Source: Prauserella_A sp040635515 (GTDB lineage Bacteria; Actinomycetota; Actinomycetes; Mycobacteriales; Pseudonocardiaceae). Taken from it: a stretch of DNA of 64,000 nt. Of this stretch, positions 43,519 to 52,671 are shown piece after piece. The notes under the pieces are model-generated. The model was not told the DNA's origin. It searched no databases and saw nothing but the letters and a program-made list of their open reading frames with translations. The DNA lies in the NCBI GenBank assembly GCA_040635515.1, contig JBEYHY010000005.1, positions 434,001-498,000 on the forward strand, given 5' to 3'. A program made the translations under genes and the position numbers. Numbering within the stretch: position 1 is the stretch's first letter; every line of letters begins with the position of its first letter.

Positions 43519-44724
43519 ATGGATGACAAGGCAGCCAGGAACAAACGTCCTCGCGACCGCAAGAGCCAGCTCGCCGCCGTCGCGTCGGAGCTGTTCCGCG
43601 CGCGTGGCTACCACGGGGTCGGTATCAACGACATCGCCGCGGAGGCCGGGATCACCGGACCGGCACTGTACCGGCATTTCGCCGACAAGAGATCCATACT
43701 GGGACACGTATTACTGTCCGGCCTCGACGAACTGGAGCAGGCCACCGAGACCGCGCTCGCCACGGGCGACCGGCCGACTCCCGATCACATCCACACGCTG
43801 CTCGAACAACTCGCCGTCAAGTCGGTGGAGCGGCGGGAGGTCGCCGCGTTGTGGCGCTGGGAAGGCCGCCACCTCGATCCCGACGCGCAGCGGGCCATCC
43901 GCAACCGGTCGACGGCCATGCTGGCCATGTGGACCAAAACACTCATGCGGATGCGGCCGGATCTCGCGGCCGACGACGCCGAGTTGCTGTGCTGGGCGGG
44001 ACTGTCGGTGTTCGGCAGTGTTTCCGTGCACAGGACGAGCATCGCCAAGCGCCGGTTCGCCGCGCTGCTTGTCGACATCGCGCTCAGGGTTCTGCACGCA
44101 CGACTGCCGGCCCGAGAGGTCGCCGAGGTCGGCGAAGCCGAAGCTCCACCCACCACGCTCGGCACCCCGTCACGACGCGAGCAGTTGCTCACCGCCGCCG
44201 CGGAACTGTTCCGCAAGCACGGCTTCCCCTCGGTCTCCATGGAGGACATCGGCAAGGCCGCCGGGATCGCGGGCCCTAGCGTGTACCGGCACTTCCCCAG
44301 CAAGGCCGCGCTGCTGGCCGCCATCGGGCGGCGGGCAGCCGACCGGCTCGCGATCGGTGCCGAGTACGCGCTGCGCCTGAGCGCCCCTTCCGACGAGCGG
44401 ACAGCGCTGCGCAGGCTCGCCGAGTCCTACGTACGCACCCTGACCGGGCCGCCCGATCTGCTGGTCTCCTTCTCCGTCGACAGAGTCCACATCGACGAAC
44501 GCGACCGCCCCGACCTGCTGCGCATCCAACGCGACTACGTCGACCAATGGGTCAGGCTGCTCACCGTGGTCCGCCCCGAACTCGACACGAGGGAGGCCAG
44601 GATCACGGTGCACGCGGCGCTGACCGTCGCCAACGACCTCACGCGCACCAGGAGAGTCAGCGGACGCCCCGGTCTCGGCGTCGAGCTGGCATCCGTGCTC
44701 AACGACGTTCTCGGCATCGCCTGA
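43519..44724 (+). CDS. Tandem double-TetR regulator
   Basis: A 401-residue fusion of two TetR units. The first HTH spans about residues 12-61 (INDIAAEAGITGPALYRHF) and the second about 218-267 (MEDIGKAAGIAGPSVYRHF), each followed by its own helical ligand domain. Placed between the fadB/fadA-like operon and two acyl-CoA dehydrogenases, it is the probable fatty-acid-degradation regulator of both. A 26-bp perfect palindrome lies just after it, before the first dehydrogenase. The ATG at 43519 (MDDKAARNKR) is chosen; the open frame upstream is not protein-like. Confidence 0.88.
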   Translation: MDDKAARNKRPRDRKSQLAAVASELFRARGYHGVGINDIAAEAGITGPALYRHFADKRSILGHVLLSGLDELEQATETALATGDRPTPDHIHTLLEQLAVKSVERREVAALWRWEGRHLDPDAQRAIRNRSTAMLAMWTKTLMRMRPDLAADDAELLCWAGLSVFGSVSVHRTSIAKRRFAALLVDIALRVLHARLPAREVAEVGEAEAPPTTLGTPSRREQLLTAAAELFRKHGFPSVSMEDIGKAAGIAGPSVYRHFPSKAALLAAIGRRAADRLAIGAEYALRLSAPSDERTALRRLAESYVRTLTGPPDLLVSFSVDRVHIDERDRPDLLRIQRDYVDQWVRLLTVVRPELDTREARITVHAALTVANDLTRTRRVSGRPGLGVELASVLNDVLGIA

Positions 44725-44819
44725 GCAGCGCTCCACTGGGGGCCGGACAGGCAGGTTCCGCGCGCCTCGCGCACTGATAATCCGCTACTGGCCCCCACTG
44801 GCGGCAGCTCCGCGAAAGC

Positions 44820-44845
44820 GTTAACCTACTCGCGAGTAGGTTAAC
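44820..44845. promoter_or_regulatory. 26-bp perfect palindrome, TetR operator candidate
   Basis: A perfect palindrome with half-site GTTAACCTACTCG, ending 13 bp before the GTG of the first acyl-CoA dehydrogenase. Its length is ample for two TetR dimers. The double-TetR gene directly upstream is the likely binder. Confidence 0.7.
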
Positions 44846-44858
44846 GAAGGGGAGAGCT

Positions 44859-46190
44859 GTGGCCCGGAAAACCCCACAGAGGAAGCGCGACGCGATGGGC
44901 ATTGGCCTCGCCGCGCTCACCAAGCTGGCAGGCAGCAAGACCATCGAGCGCGCAGGCCTCCGCAAACCGGTGCGGGACCTCGTGTCGGCGGCGACCCGCA
45001 ACGGCTTCCGCGCCGCCGGGGCCGCCAATCGCCGGTTCACCGCCGCGACCCGGCTCGGCAAGCCCGCCCGGCTCGGCCCCGCCCCGGACGCGGGGCTCTT
45101 CGACCTCAACCCCACCGAGGAACAGCAGCTCATCGTCGAAACGGTCACCGAGTTCGCCGCCGAGCAACTCAGGCCGGCAGCCGCGGAGGCGGACACCAAA
45201 CTCGCGCCGCCCGACGGCCTGCTCGGGCGAGCCACCGAACTCGGAGTGACGCTCGTCGGCATCCCCGAGGAACTCGGCGGCGTCGGCACCGAACGTTCCG
45301 TGGTCACCAACGCTCTTGTCGCCGAAGCGCTCGCGCACGGTGACCTCGGACTCGCTGTGGCCGTGCTCGCTCCGTCCGCGGTGAGCACGGCACTCGTGCA
45401 GTGGGGCGACGAGGAGCAACAAGCCACCTACCTGCCCGCCTTCGTCGGGGAGAACGTGCCCGCCGCGGCGCTGGCGCTGCAGGAGCCGGTCGCGCTTTTC
45501 GATCCGTTCCGGCCCGCCGTTCGCGCGAAACGCACTCCTCGCGGCTACCGGCTCGACGGCGTGAAATCACTTGTGCCGCGCGCGACGCAGGCCGAGCTGT
45601 TCATCGTCTCGGCCGACCTCGAAGGCAGAGGCCCCGCGCTGTTCATCATCGAATCGGGCAGCTCCGGCTTGACCTGCGAAGCCGAACCCGCGATGGGCCT
45701 TCGCGGGGCCGCGACCTCCCGGCTGCTGCTCGACAAGGTCGAACTGCCGGCGGGTGCGCTGCTCGGCGAGGCGAAGCCGGATGTGTTCGCCGACCTCGTC
45801 CGGCTCTCCCGGCTCGGCTGGGCGGCGCTGGCCTGCGGCACCTCGAAGGCCGTTCTCGACTACGTCATTCCCTATGTCAACGAGCGGGAGGCGTTCGGAG
45901 AACCCGTCAGCCACCGGCAGGGCGTCGCGTTCCAGGTCGCCGACATCGGCATCGAACTGGAAGGCATGCGGCTCGTCATGTTGCGGGCGGCGGCGAGAGC
46001 CGAGCAGGGGAAGTCGTACGCGAGGGAGGTCGCGCTCGCCCGCAAACTGGCCGCCGACAAGGGAATGCGCATCGGCAACGCGGGCGTGCAGCTTCTCGGA
46101 GGGCACGGCTTCGTCAAGGAGCATCCTGTCGAACGCTGGTATCGCGACCTGCGCGCCGTCGGCGTGCTCGAAGGCATCGTGCTTCTCTGA
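44859..46190 (+). CDS. Acyl-CoA dehydrogenase, family with divergent N-terminus
   Basis: A 443-residue acyl-CoA dehydrogenase starting at GTG. A basic N-terminal extension of about 85 residues precedes the usual start (FDLNPTEEQQLIVETVTEFA). The dehydrogenase fold is clear (IPEELGGVG, YREAFGEP-like NEREAFGEPVSHRQGVAFQ, VQLLGGHGFVKEHPVERWYRDLR). In the last motif the usual Glu-bearing EGTSQIQ end is absent. It lies 18 bp upstream of a second dehydrogenase and probably forms a heteromeric pair with it. Confidence 0.87.
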   Translation: MARKTPQRKRDAMGIGLAALTKLAGSKTIERAGLRKPVRDLVSAATRNGFRAAGAANRRFTAATRLGKPARLGPAPDAGLFDLNPTEEQQLIVETVTEFAAEQLRPAAAEADTKLAPPDGLLGRATELGVTLVGIPEELGGVGTERSVVTNALVAEALAHGDLGLAVAVLAPSAVSTALVQWGDEEQQATYLPAFVGENVPAAALALQEPVALFDPFRPAVRAKRTPRGYRLDGVKSLVPRATQAELFIVSADLEGRGPALFIIESGSSGLTCEAEPAMGLRGAATSRLLLDKVELPAGALLGEAKPDVFADLVRLSRLGWAALACGTSKAVLDYVIPYVNEREAFGEPVSHRQGVAFQVADIGIELEGMRLVMLRAAARAEQGKSYAREVALARKLAADKGMRIGNAGVQLLGGHGFVKEHPVERWYRDLRAVGVLEGIVLL

Positions 46191-46208
46191 GCACGCGGAA
46201 AGGTCATC

Positions 46209-47417
46209 ATGATCAACCTTGAGGTCCCCAAGAAGGCAAGGACCCTCGTCAACCAGGCTTACCAGGCCGCGGCCGAGGTGTTCCGCCCCATCTCCCGCAA
46301 GTACGACCGCGCCGAGCACGAGTACCCGACCGAACTCGACATGCTCGCCGCGCTGCTCGACGGGTTGAACACCTCTGGCGAAGGCGGCGCGGGCGCGGCC
46401 GGGATCCGCCGCAAGGACGGCGAGAAGGACACCGGCAACCGCAACGGCGGAAATCTCACCACCGTGCTCGGCGCCATCGAGATGTGCTGGGGTGACGTGG
46501 CGCTGCTGCTGTCGATGCCGAGGCAGGGGCTCGGTAACGCGGCCATCGCCTCCGTCGCAAACGACGAACAGCTGCGCAGGTTCGCGGGAACATGGGCGGC
46601 CATGGCCATCACCGAACCCGGTTGTGGCTCCGACTCGGCGGCGATCACGGCGACGGCGACGCTGGACGGCGACTCCTACGTAATCAACGGCGAGAAGATC
46701 TTCGTCACCGCGGGCGAGCGCGCCGACGCCGTGGTCGTGTGGGCGACTCTCGACAAGGCGAAGGGAAGGGCCGCCATCAAGTCCTTCGTCGTCGAGAAGG
46801 GAACGCCGGGATTCGAGGTGGTGCGCCTCGAACACAAACTCGGCATCCGGGCCTCCGACACGGCCGTACTGCGGTTCGACAACTGCAGGGTGCCCGCCGA
46901 AAACCTGCTCGGCTCGCCGGACATCGAAACCCAGAAGGGTTTCGCGGGCGTGATGCAAACTTTCGACAACACGCGTCCGCTCGTGGCCGCGATGGCGATC
47001 GGCGTCGCGCGCGCCGCGCTTGAGGAGACCGAGCGGCTGCTCGCCGAAGCCGGAGTCACGGTCGACTACGACCGGCCTGCCAACACGCAGCACGCCGCGG
47101 CGGCCGCCTACCTCGAACTGGAGGCCGACTACGAGGCCGCGTACCTGCTGACGCTCGAATCGGCGTGGATGGCGGACAACCGCAAGCCGAACTCGTTGCA
47201 AGCATCGATGGCGAAGGCCAAGGCGGGCCGCTCGGTTGTCGACATCACCCTGCGCTGCGTCGAACTGGCCGGCACGCTCGGGTACACCGAGGAGCTGCTA
47301 CTGGAGAAGTGGAGCCGGGACGCGAAGATCCTGGACATCTTCGAAGGCACGCAACAAATCCAGCAACTCATCGTGGCCCGTCGCCTTCTCGGAAAGACCT
47401 CGGCGGAGCTGAAATAG
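46209..47417 (+). CDS. Acyl-CoA dehydrogenase (integration target of the element)
   Basis: A 402-residue acyl-CoA dehydrogenase. FAD and substrate motifs are MAITEPGCGSDSAAI, INGEKIFVTAGERAD, and the C-terminal IFEGTQQIQQLIVARRLLG with the conserved Glu/Gly stretch. The gene is intact, but its last 52 bases (47366-47417) come from the integrated element: they differ at nine positions from the original 3' end, now at 57659-57710, yet encode the same 17 residues. It is cotranscribed with the dehydrogenase upstream and should remain functional. Confidence 0.92.
   Translation: MINLEVPKKARTLVNQAYQAAAEVFRPISRKYDRAEHEYPTELDMLAALLDGLNTSGEGGAGAAGIRRKDGEKDTGNRNGGNLTTVLGAIEMCWGDVALLLSMPRQGLGNAAIASVANDEQLRRFAGTWAAMAITEPGCGSDSAAITATATLDGDSYVINGEKIFVTAGERADAVVVWATLDKAKGRAAIKSFVVEKGTPGFEVVRLEHKLGIRASDTAVLRFDNCRVPAENLLGSPDIETQKGFAGVMQTFDNTRPLVAAMAIGVARAALEETERLLAEAGVTVDYDRPANTQHAAAAAYLELEADYEAAYLLTLESAWMADNRKPNSLQASMAKAKAGRSVVDITLRCVELAGTLGYTEELLLEKWSRDAKILDIFEGTQQIQQLIVARRLLGKTSAELK
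47326..47365 (+). repeat. attL core repeat (40 bp)
   Basis: The 40 bp starting AGATCCTGGACATCTTCGAA are identical to 57619-57658. They lie inside the acyl-CoA dehydrogenase gene, covering the codons for ILDIFEGTQQIQ. A further 27 bp up to the stop codon (47391-47417) is also identical to the right copy. Confidence 0.93.
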
Positions 47418-47435
47418 CTTGTATGGCAAGGAAGA

Positions 47436-47470
47436 CCGCCCATCCACTGTGTATCGCAGTGGACGGGCGG
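47436..47470. terminator. Rho-independent terminator at the left end of the element
   Basis: A 14-bp stem with one mismatch (47436-47449 with 47457-47470, 7-nt loop) is followed by TTTCCGTTTC. It lies between the restored acyl-CoA dehydrogenase stop and the int stop, so it is carried by the element and can end transcription from the host gene. Confidence 0.75.
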
Positions 47471-47509
47471 TTTCCGTTTCCCGGGGTGCCGGAAGCCCGG
47501 ATTTCATGA

Positions 47510-48760
47510 TCAGGCCGCCTGTAGGCCGTCATCCGGCTCAGGCCGTCCGAACACCCCGTCGATGGCCACCCGGGCGCGCTCATGGCTCGACGGCACGAGA
47601 TGCGTGTAGGTCCGCAGGGTGAACCCGGGGTCGGCGTGCCCGAGGTAGTCGGCCAGCTCCTTGATGGACACTCCCTGTGACAGCAGCACCGACGCGTAGA
47701 AGTGCCGCAGCGCGTGCATCCCGTCCGCCCGATTGCGGTACTCCACCCCGGCCGCCCGGAACGCGCCCCGCCACACGACCTTGGCGAACAGGTCACCGGG
47801 GTAAAGCCGCCCCTGCTCACCGGTGATCAGCAGCCGAACGGTGACCGGTTCCCCTTCCGGCTCCAGCCACGGCAACGTGACCGCGACAGACGGATACCGC
47901 TCCTCGTGGTCGCGGATCTCGGCGAGGACACTTGTCGACACGGGCGCGATCCGGGTCTTGCCTCCCTTCGGTGGCGCGAACACCAGCGTGCGGTTGATGA
48001 CCCGGATCTGTCGTTGGATGTGCACGGTCATGTCGTCCTCATCGACGTCATCCGGCGAGAAACCCAGAATCTCCCCTTGCCGAAGACCGAGCCCCGCACC
48101 GAGCGGCACGGTCACCGAGTAACGGCCCTCCAGTCCGCCGCGCACGGTGCTCACGCGTTCTTCCGGCCACACCACGACTTTCGGACTCCGGCCGACCGGA
48201 CGACGCACCGTCTTGGCCCGGCACGGGTTCTCCCGGACGAGCTTGTCCTCCACGGCGGAGTCCAGGACGCCGGACAGCGCCGTGAACAACACGAGTTTGT
48301 AGTTCTCGCTGAACTTCCGGCTGTCGAGGTAGCCCAGCCACTCGCGCACCGTGGACGGCTTGATGGCCCCGATGCGGAGCTCACCGAAGCGTGGGTAGAT
48401 CTGGCTTTCCAACCTGCTGCGCAGCACGGCCCGCGTGGCGGCATCCGGCGACTGGCCCAGCAACCAGTTCTCGGCGACCTGCCGGAACTTCTTCCGCGCC
48501 GCCTGCGGGTCGACGTACTTGCCCTCCCGCTTGTCCGACTCCATCTCGATCAGGAAGTCCTCGGCCCGCGTCTTTTGCTTGTCCGGGAAGGACTTCGACC
48601 GTTCCTCACCGTCCGGGTCGAGGTAGCGCACCTTGTACCGCTTGCCCGTGCCGTACAACTCGGTGCGCTCCATGACCGGCCTGTTCCGCCCGTTGAGGCG
48701 GATCTTGCCCGTCTCCGGGTCGCGAGCTGGCCGGTACCAGCGGTCTTGGATGTGTCCCAT
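47510..48760 (-). CDS. int: Tyrosine recombinase (integrase)
   Basis: A 416-residue phage-type integrase. The catalytic set is complete: Arg227 in GLGLRQGEIL, His349 and Arg352 in HALRHFYAS, His375 in LGHADPGF, and the nucleophile Tyr385 in TLRTYTHLV. The N-terminal half contains the Arm- and core-binding domains. It integrates the element at the acyl-CoA dehydrogenase site. The start overlaps the excisionase stop by one base, so the two are coupled, as in other AICEs. Confidence 0.93.
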   Translation of the reverse strand: MGHIQDRWYRPARDPETGKIRLNGRNRPVMERTELYGTGKRYKVRYLDPDGEERSKSFPDKQKTRAEDFLIEMESDKREGKYVDPQAARKKFRQVAENWLLGQSPDAATRAVLRSRLESQIYPRFGELRIGAIKPSTVREWLGYLDSRKFSENYKLVLFTALSGVLDSAVEDKLVRENPCRAKTVRRPVGRSPKVVVWPEERVSTVRGGLEGRYSVTVPLGAGLGLRQGEILGFSPDDVDEDDMTVHIQRQIRVINRTLVFAPPKGGKTRIAPVSTSVLAEIRDHEERYPSVAVTLPWLEPEGEPVTVRLLITGEQGRLYPGDLFAKVVWRGAFRAAGVEYRNRADGMHALRHFYASVLLSQGVSIKELADYLGHADPGFTLRTYTHLVPSSHERARVAIDGVFGRPEPDDGLQAA

Positions 48761-48945
48761 CAGGCCGCCTCCGCCGGTTCATCGGCCCAGGCGCGCACCT
48801 TGGCGGGGTTGTAGCGGAGGTGGCGGCCGATCTTGCTGACGGGTGGTCCTTCTCCGCGCCATTTCCATTGGTAGAGGGTTTTGACCGGCACGCCGAGGTA
48901 GTCGGAGACGTCCTCGATAGTCCACAAAGGTTCGATTGCTCTCAA
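48760..48945 (-). CDS. xis: Excisionase-like MerR/AlpA-type HTH protein
   Basis: A 61-residue protein with a winged-helix of the excisionase type: LWTIEDVSDYLGVPVKTLYQ, WKWRGEGPP and KIGRHLRYNPAKVRAW. Proteins of this size directly upstream of an AICE integrase act as Xis. The stop and the int start share one base (TGATG). Confidence 0.88.
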   Translation of the reverse strand: MRAIEPLWTIEDVSDYLGVPVKTLYQWKWRGEGPPVSKIGRHLRYNPAKVRAWADEPAEAA

Positions 48946-48963
48946 GTAGTTTCCCCTGGTGGT

Positions 48964-50610
48964 TCAGGCTGCGAGTGGAGTTGCCGAAGTTTGGGGGTGT
49001 TGGCCTGGTGGTGGTTGTGCGGCGAGTAGTGCGCGGTCGTATTCGGCGCGCCAGGTGATGCGTTCGGCGATGGCCCGCATGAGCAGGTGGGCTCTAGGTG
49101 GCACCTGCTGGTCACCGGGCGCGACTGTGCGCCAGATCAGCCGGGAGGTGTCGCGTTCGGGTTTGTGGATGCCGACTGAGGCGAGCATGTCCCGCACGAA
49201 GCGTTTGCGGTCGGCTTTGTGATCAGCCAGCGACTTCCCCGACCACTTCCGCGACACCAGCACCCGCCGTCCGGGCAGCCCAAGCGTGGAACGCCGATGC
49301 GCCCGCCCCTTGCACCGTCCCGGGGTGGTTTTCGCGTTGGCACCCAAGGGTTGGATGCCGTAGAGCAGCCACACCGCACACCGAGGCGAACACGGCGTGA
49401 TAGCCAGTTCCGCGTGCAACCGGTCGTGGTGATCCCGCTGCCTGATGGACGTGGCCTCGACAACCTCCCCAGTGGACTTGGTGAGGTACTTGGTCAGATA
49501 ACCGATGTGCCGTCCGGCTTCTTCGGTGTTGCCGAGGATGCCCTTGGAGTGCACCTGCCGCCCGAAGGTGACGACATGCGCTGGTTCCTCCACCTCCTCG
49601 ACGGCCTGATACCACCCGGTCAGGGGCCGCCCTGTGCCTGGGTCCACAAAGGAGCCTGTGCGGGAGTCCCAGACGGGTATCTGGTCGCCGCCGTATACCA
49701 GCCGATCATGCGCGGGCCACCAGACCTGGTGATAGGTGGCAGCCGTGACCAGCCGGATGACCTCGTGCGAGATCGACCCACGGATGGCGGTGTGCAGGTG
49801 GGGTGCTGCTCGTTTCTGGGGTTCGACGGTGGCGAAGTACTGCACATCCCAGCCCACGACGCGGCGCAGGTTCTGCCACCACCGATCCACCAACGACGAG
49901 AAATGCACCGCATCCCGCGCAGCCCGCCGATAGTCATAGCTACCCGAATCAACCGGAGTGCCATCGTCACGCACCCGGCCGTAGGTGTCACAGGTCAGCG
50001 TCACGAACATCGAGGGCCGGAACCTGCCCGCGAACTCCCGCCCGACCGTGGTCTTGGCGACCTTCCTTGTCGGCAAGTCGGGAGCGTCCTGCCGCCGCTT
50101 CGTGGAGCGTTTCGTGGGCTGCTTGGTAGGTGGGTCGACGGCCGGGAGACGCCCACGCATCCCGAGGGCGCGTAATTCGTCGTCAACGCCCCGAATCTCC
50201 TCCCGCAGTTCCTCGGCATCGCATTCGGCGCCCTCGCCGAGTGCCTGCTGGTAGGCGCGCACGAGGTCGGCGCGGAACTCCATCAACTCCGTCTGCGCCT
50301 GGCTGGGCGATTCCGCGGTGAAGTCCGGTTCCTCGGTCAGGTGCCAGCCTTCGCGGCATTGGGTTTGCCGCAACGCCTTCGCCTTCTTCGCACACGGCAG
50401 GCACACCGACTCCACCGTCGACCCACACGGCACAGCCACATAACGCAGTTCGCCGGTATCCGGGTCACCCACCTCCATCGTGAACGGCCGCACACACACC
50501 CCGTGCTTCTCCGCCGTCGCCCTGATGACATCCGCCGACAGCGGTTGCCGCATCCTCTGCGCACGCGTCTGTCCCGCGACATCAGCGGGGAACGAAGCGA
50601 CCTCGGTCAT
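48964..50610 (-). CDS. rep: Replication initiator, RepSA-like
   Basis: A 548-residue protein of the AICE replication-initiator class. A Cys-rich region (residues about 62-85, CLPCAKKAKALRQTQC) looks like a zinc finger. It is followed by FVTLTCDTYGRVRDDG and the HUH-type metal motif PHLHTAIRG (His271 and His273), as in rolling-circle initiators. The nicking Tyr is not assigned with certainty. The start overlaps the tra stop by 4 bp, so the two are coupled. Confidence 0.87.
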   Translation of the reverse strand: MTEVASFPADVAGQTRAQRMRQPLSADVIRATAEKHGVCVRPFTMEVGDPDTGELRYVAVPCGSTVESVCLPCAKKAKALRQTQCREGWHLTEEPDFTAESPSQAQTELMEFRADLVRAYQQALGEGAECDAEELREEIRGVDDELRALGMRGRLPAVDPPTKQPTKRSTKRRQDAPDLPTRKVAKTTVGREFAGRFRPSMFVTLTCDTYGRVRDDGTPVDSGSYDYRRAARDAVHFSSLVDRWWQNLRRVVGWDVQYFATVEPQKRAAPHLHTAIRGSISHEVIRLVTAATYHQVWWPAHDRLVYGGDQIPVWDSRTGSFVDPGTGRPLTGWYQAVEEVEEPAHVVTFGRQVHSKGILGNTEEAGRHIGYLTKYLTKSTGEVVEATSIRQRDHHDRLHAELAITPCSPRCAVWLLYGIQPLGANAKTTPGRCKGRAHRRSTLGLPGRRVLVSRKWSGKSLADHKADRKRFVRDMLASVGIHKPERDTSRLIWRTVAPGDQQVPPRAHLLMRAIAERITWRAEYDRALLAAQPPPGQHPQTSATPLAA

Positions 50611-52106
50611 GCCGCAGCACCCCCGCTCTGCATCCCGTCCTGTGTTGCAGGGAAGGGCAGGACGTCAGCACGGTGGACCGGTATCCCGGTCACATACGTA
50701 ACCAGCTCATCCAAGTTGCTGTCGGTGACATGGAAAGCCCGCGCCCGAAAGGGTTCTCGTCGACCGTCTTCCTTCGCCCACCCCACACCAGGGGTGTGCT
50801 CGGAAATCTCGTGCGCGGTGGCGCCCCGCTCCCGGACACCATCCCCCAACACCATGTCCACCTGTGCCTTCTCGTCACAACGCATGGCGATCCGGGTGGA
50901 AAACAGATGCCGGAACGACACAACCTCCTTACGCGGATCCTGAAGTAGCCCGAGCACGCAGACACCGGGCGCCCTCCCCTGACTGGTGATCGTTTGCACG
51001 GCCCGGTTCGCGCGCTCGCGCAGGTTCTTGTCGGTTTGGTAGGCGATCACATCCGCCAACTCATCCACCACGAGCAGAATGAACGGGTCCCCTGTCTCCG
51101 GGGTCCACGACCGCAACCTTCCCCGGTATCGCGACGCGCGTTCCTTCACCGTGGCCGCGATCTCTTCCAACAACGCCACGGCGTCCGGGCCGTTGTCGAA
51201 CACCACCCGGCCAAACACCTCCGGAGCCTGCCCCAGTTCCATACCGCCCTTCGGGTCAATCCCCGCAAGCCGCACCCTGCCTGAGCGGATCAGCGGGGCC
51301 AAAGCCCACACGATCGACCACAACAACGAACCCTTACCCGCACCCGACACACCCACCGTCAACACATGCGTACCCAGCAGCCGCAGCCGCCACGGCTTAC
51401 CCGTCTCCGTACGGCCCACCGTCACACGCTTGAGATCCACACTGGCCGCATCGTCGGCAAGCGCGGGCGCGGGAACCGGCCGCACGAGCGGATCACGATG
51501 CACCAAATCCAGCTCCAGCCGACCCGGTGCGAGAACCCGCACCCGGCAGGAGCGCGCTTTGAACGCATGCGCGAGGCCGGAGGCGTGTAGCTCCCACTGC
51601 TCCGGAGCCTGCCCCTTCACCATCCGCACCCGAACCCGGTCCCGCCAACCCTCAGCACGCACCCGACCAAGCTTCGGCCGGTATTCCTTGCCACGACTGG
51701 TCTTCACCAAATCCGACAGCCGCATCACCATCCGCCACTGACACCCATACACCGACAACCGCCGAAACTCCGTACGCGGCTGAGGCGCCACACACCGACC
51801 AAACGACAAGGGATGACGCCACCGCCACAACCCCAGCACCACAACCACGGCCAGCAACGTGAAAGCCAGCACCCACCACCCAGCAGCCGCCTGAACCCAA
51901 CCCACCAGCACCGCCACCGCGACCGTCAGCGGATACCGCACCACCACCCGACCAAACTGGAACAACAGCCAGCACACCAACCACACCGCCGCAATCGGCG
52001 AAGCGACAAGCTTCACCCACCGAGGAAGCATCGTCCACCACGGCAACCGAGGCCGCGACACCTCCAACGGCGCCGGATCAATCCACCGCGAACCCTGCAC
52101 ACTCAT
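50607..52106 (-). CDS. tra: FtsK/SpoIIIE-type DNA translocase (conjugal transfer)
   Basis: A 499-residue protein. Two membrane helices occur in residues about 32-95, then an FtsK-type ATPase with P-loop GVSGAGKGSLL (252-260), Walker B ILLVVDELADV and a downstream ITSQGRAPGVCVLGLLQDP. Such single proteins move double-stranded AICE DNA between mycelia. The ATG at 52106 (MSVQGSRWID) follows a G-rich ribosome binding site; the open frame before it is not protein-like. Confidence 0.92.
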   Translation of the reverse strand: MSVQGSRWIDPAPLEVSRPRLPWWTMLPRWVKLVASPIAAVWLVCWLLFQFGRVVVRYPLTVAVAVLVGWVQAAAGWWVLAFTLLAVVVVLGLWRWRHPLSFGRCVAPQPRTEFRRLSVYGCQWRMVMRLSDLVKTSRGKEYRPKLGRVRAEGWRDRVRVRMVKGQAPEQWELHASGLAHAFKARSCRVRVLAPGRLELDLVHRDPLVRPVPAPALADDAASVDLKRVTVGRTETGKPWRLRLLGTHVLTVGVSGAGKGSLLWSIVWALAPLIRSGRVRLAGIDPKGGMELGQAPEVFGRVVFDNGPDAVALLEEIAATVKERASRYRGRLRSWTPETGDPFILLVVDELADVIAYQTDKNLRERANRAVQTITSQGRAPGVCVLGLLQDPRKEVVSFRHLFSTRIAMRCDEKAQVDMVLGDGVRERGATAHEISEHTPGVGWAKEDGRREPFRARAFHVTDSNLDELVTYVTGIPVHRADVLPFPATQDGMQSGGAAA

Positions 52107-52428
52107 CGAGCCCCACCCCGCCCCACACACGAAAGGACGAGAGGAAGCCGACCCATGCAGGCCGCGCACTCCCCAACAACAACAAACCGCGCGAACCGAC
52201 AACACAGCTCGCATCGCATCCGGGTGACCCGGGTTGACACCGATCCCTGATCGTTGTCTATCGTTACCAATGTCTACTCCGTCTGGTGTGGACAGCGCAG
52301 AAGCGGCAAGGTTGGTAGCCAGGAACCGCTTCTGCGCCTTACGAAAACAAAGCACCGAATGAGGACATGCGTCATAGCCGTACGACGCCGGTCGTACGGT
52401 GACTATCTACAGTGGATATTCAGTTGTG
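52107..52428. other. Gene-free interval in the element: origin or operator candidate
   Basis: No convincing gene is seen in these 322 bp. Two perfect inverted repeats stand out: 12-bp arms GCGCAGAAGCGG/CCGCTTCTGCGC at 52295-52306/52326-52337 with a 19-nt loop, and CCGTACGAC-GCCG-GTCGTACGG at 52378-52399. Their position upstream of tra-rep makes them candidates for a replication origin, transfer locus or regulator site. Confidence 0.5.
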
Positions 52429-52671
52429 TTAGTTCGTGTTGTTTGTCAGCGTCTCCGCTCGCTGAAGTTCGCGACGTGACCAGTACAGCGCCTCGTGATG
52501 ATGCGCCCGGTCGATCTCGGCGACTTCCGCGTATATAGCGGCACTTTGCCGGTAGTACGTCCGCCACACGGACAACGGCGCGTCTGTCGCAGGGCGAAGC
52601 GCGCTCAGGGCCTTGTGCGCCTCCAGCAACGTGCGCGACTGCCGAGCACGTTGCCACAGCTTGGGTGTCAT
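52429..52671 (-). CDS. AMED_5909-like small AICE protein
   Basis: An 80-residue helical protein with the stretch AIYAEVAEIDRAHHHEALYW, which resembles the AMED_5909 family found in Amycolatopsis integrative elements. Function unknown. Its start shares one base with the stop of the upstream gene (TAATG), so the two are coupled. Family name from memory. Confidence 0.7.
   Translation of the reverse strand: MTPKLWQRARQSRTLLEAHKALSALRPATDAPLSVWRTYYRQSAAIYAEVAEIDRAHHHEALYWSRRELQRAETLTNNTN

Noticed and set aside
45567..47201. Leftward frame of 544 codons across both acyl-CoA dehydrogenases
   Set aside because: Antisense shadow with no recognisable domain; the sense genes are certain.
52254..52538. 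Rightward 94-codon frame in the element
   Set aside because: Starts at an isolated ATG without ribosome binding site, runs through the inverted repeats and overlaps the AMED_5909-like gene on the other strand.
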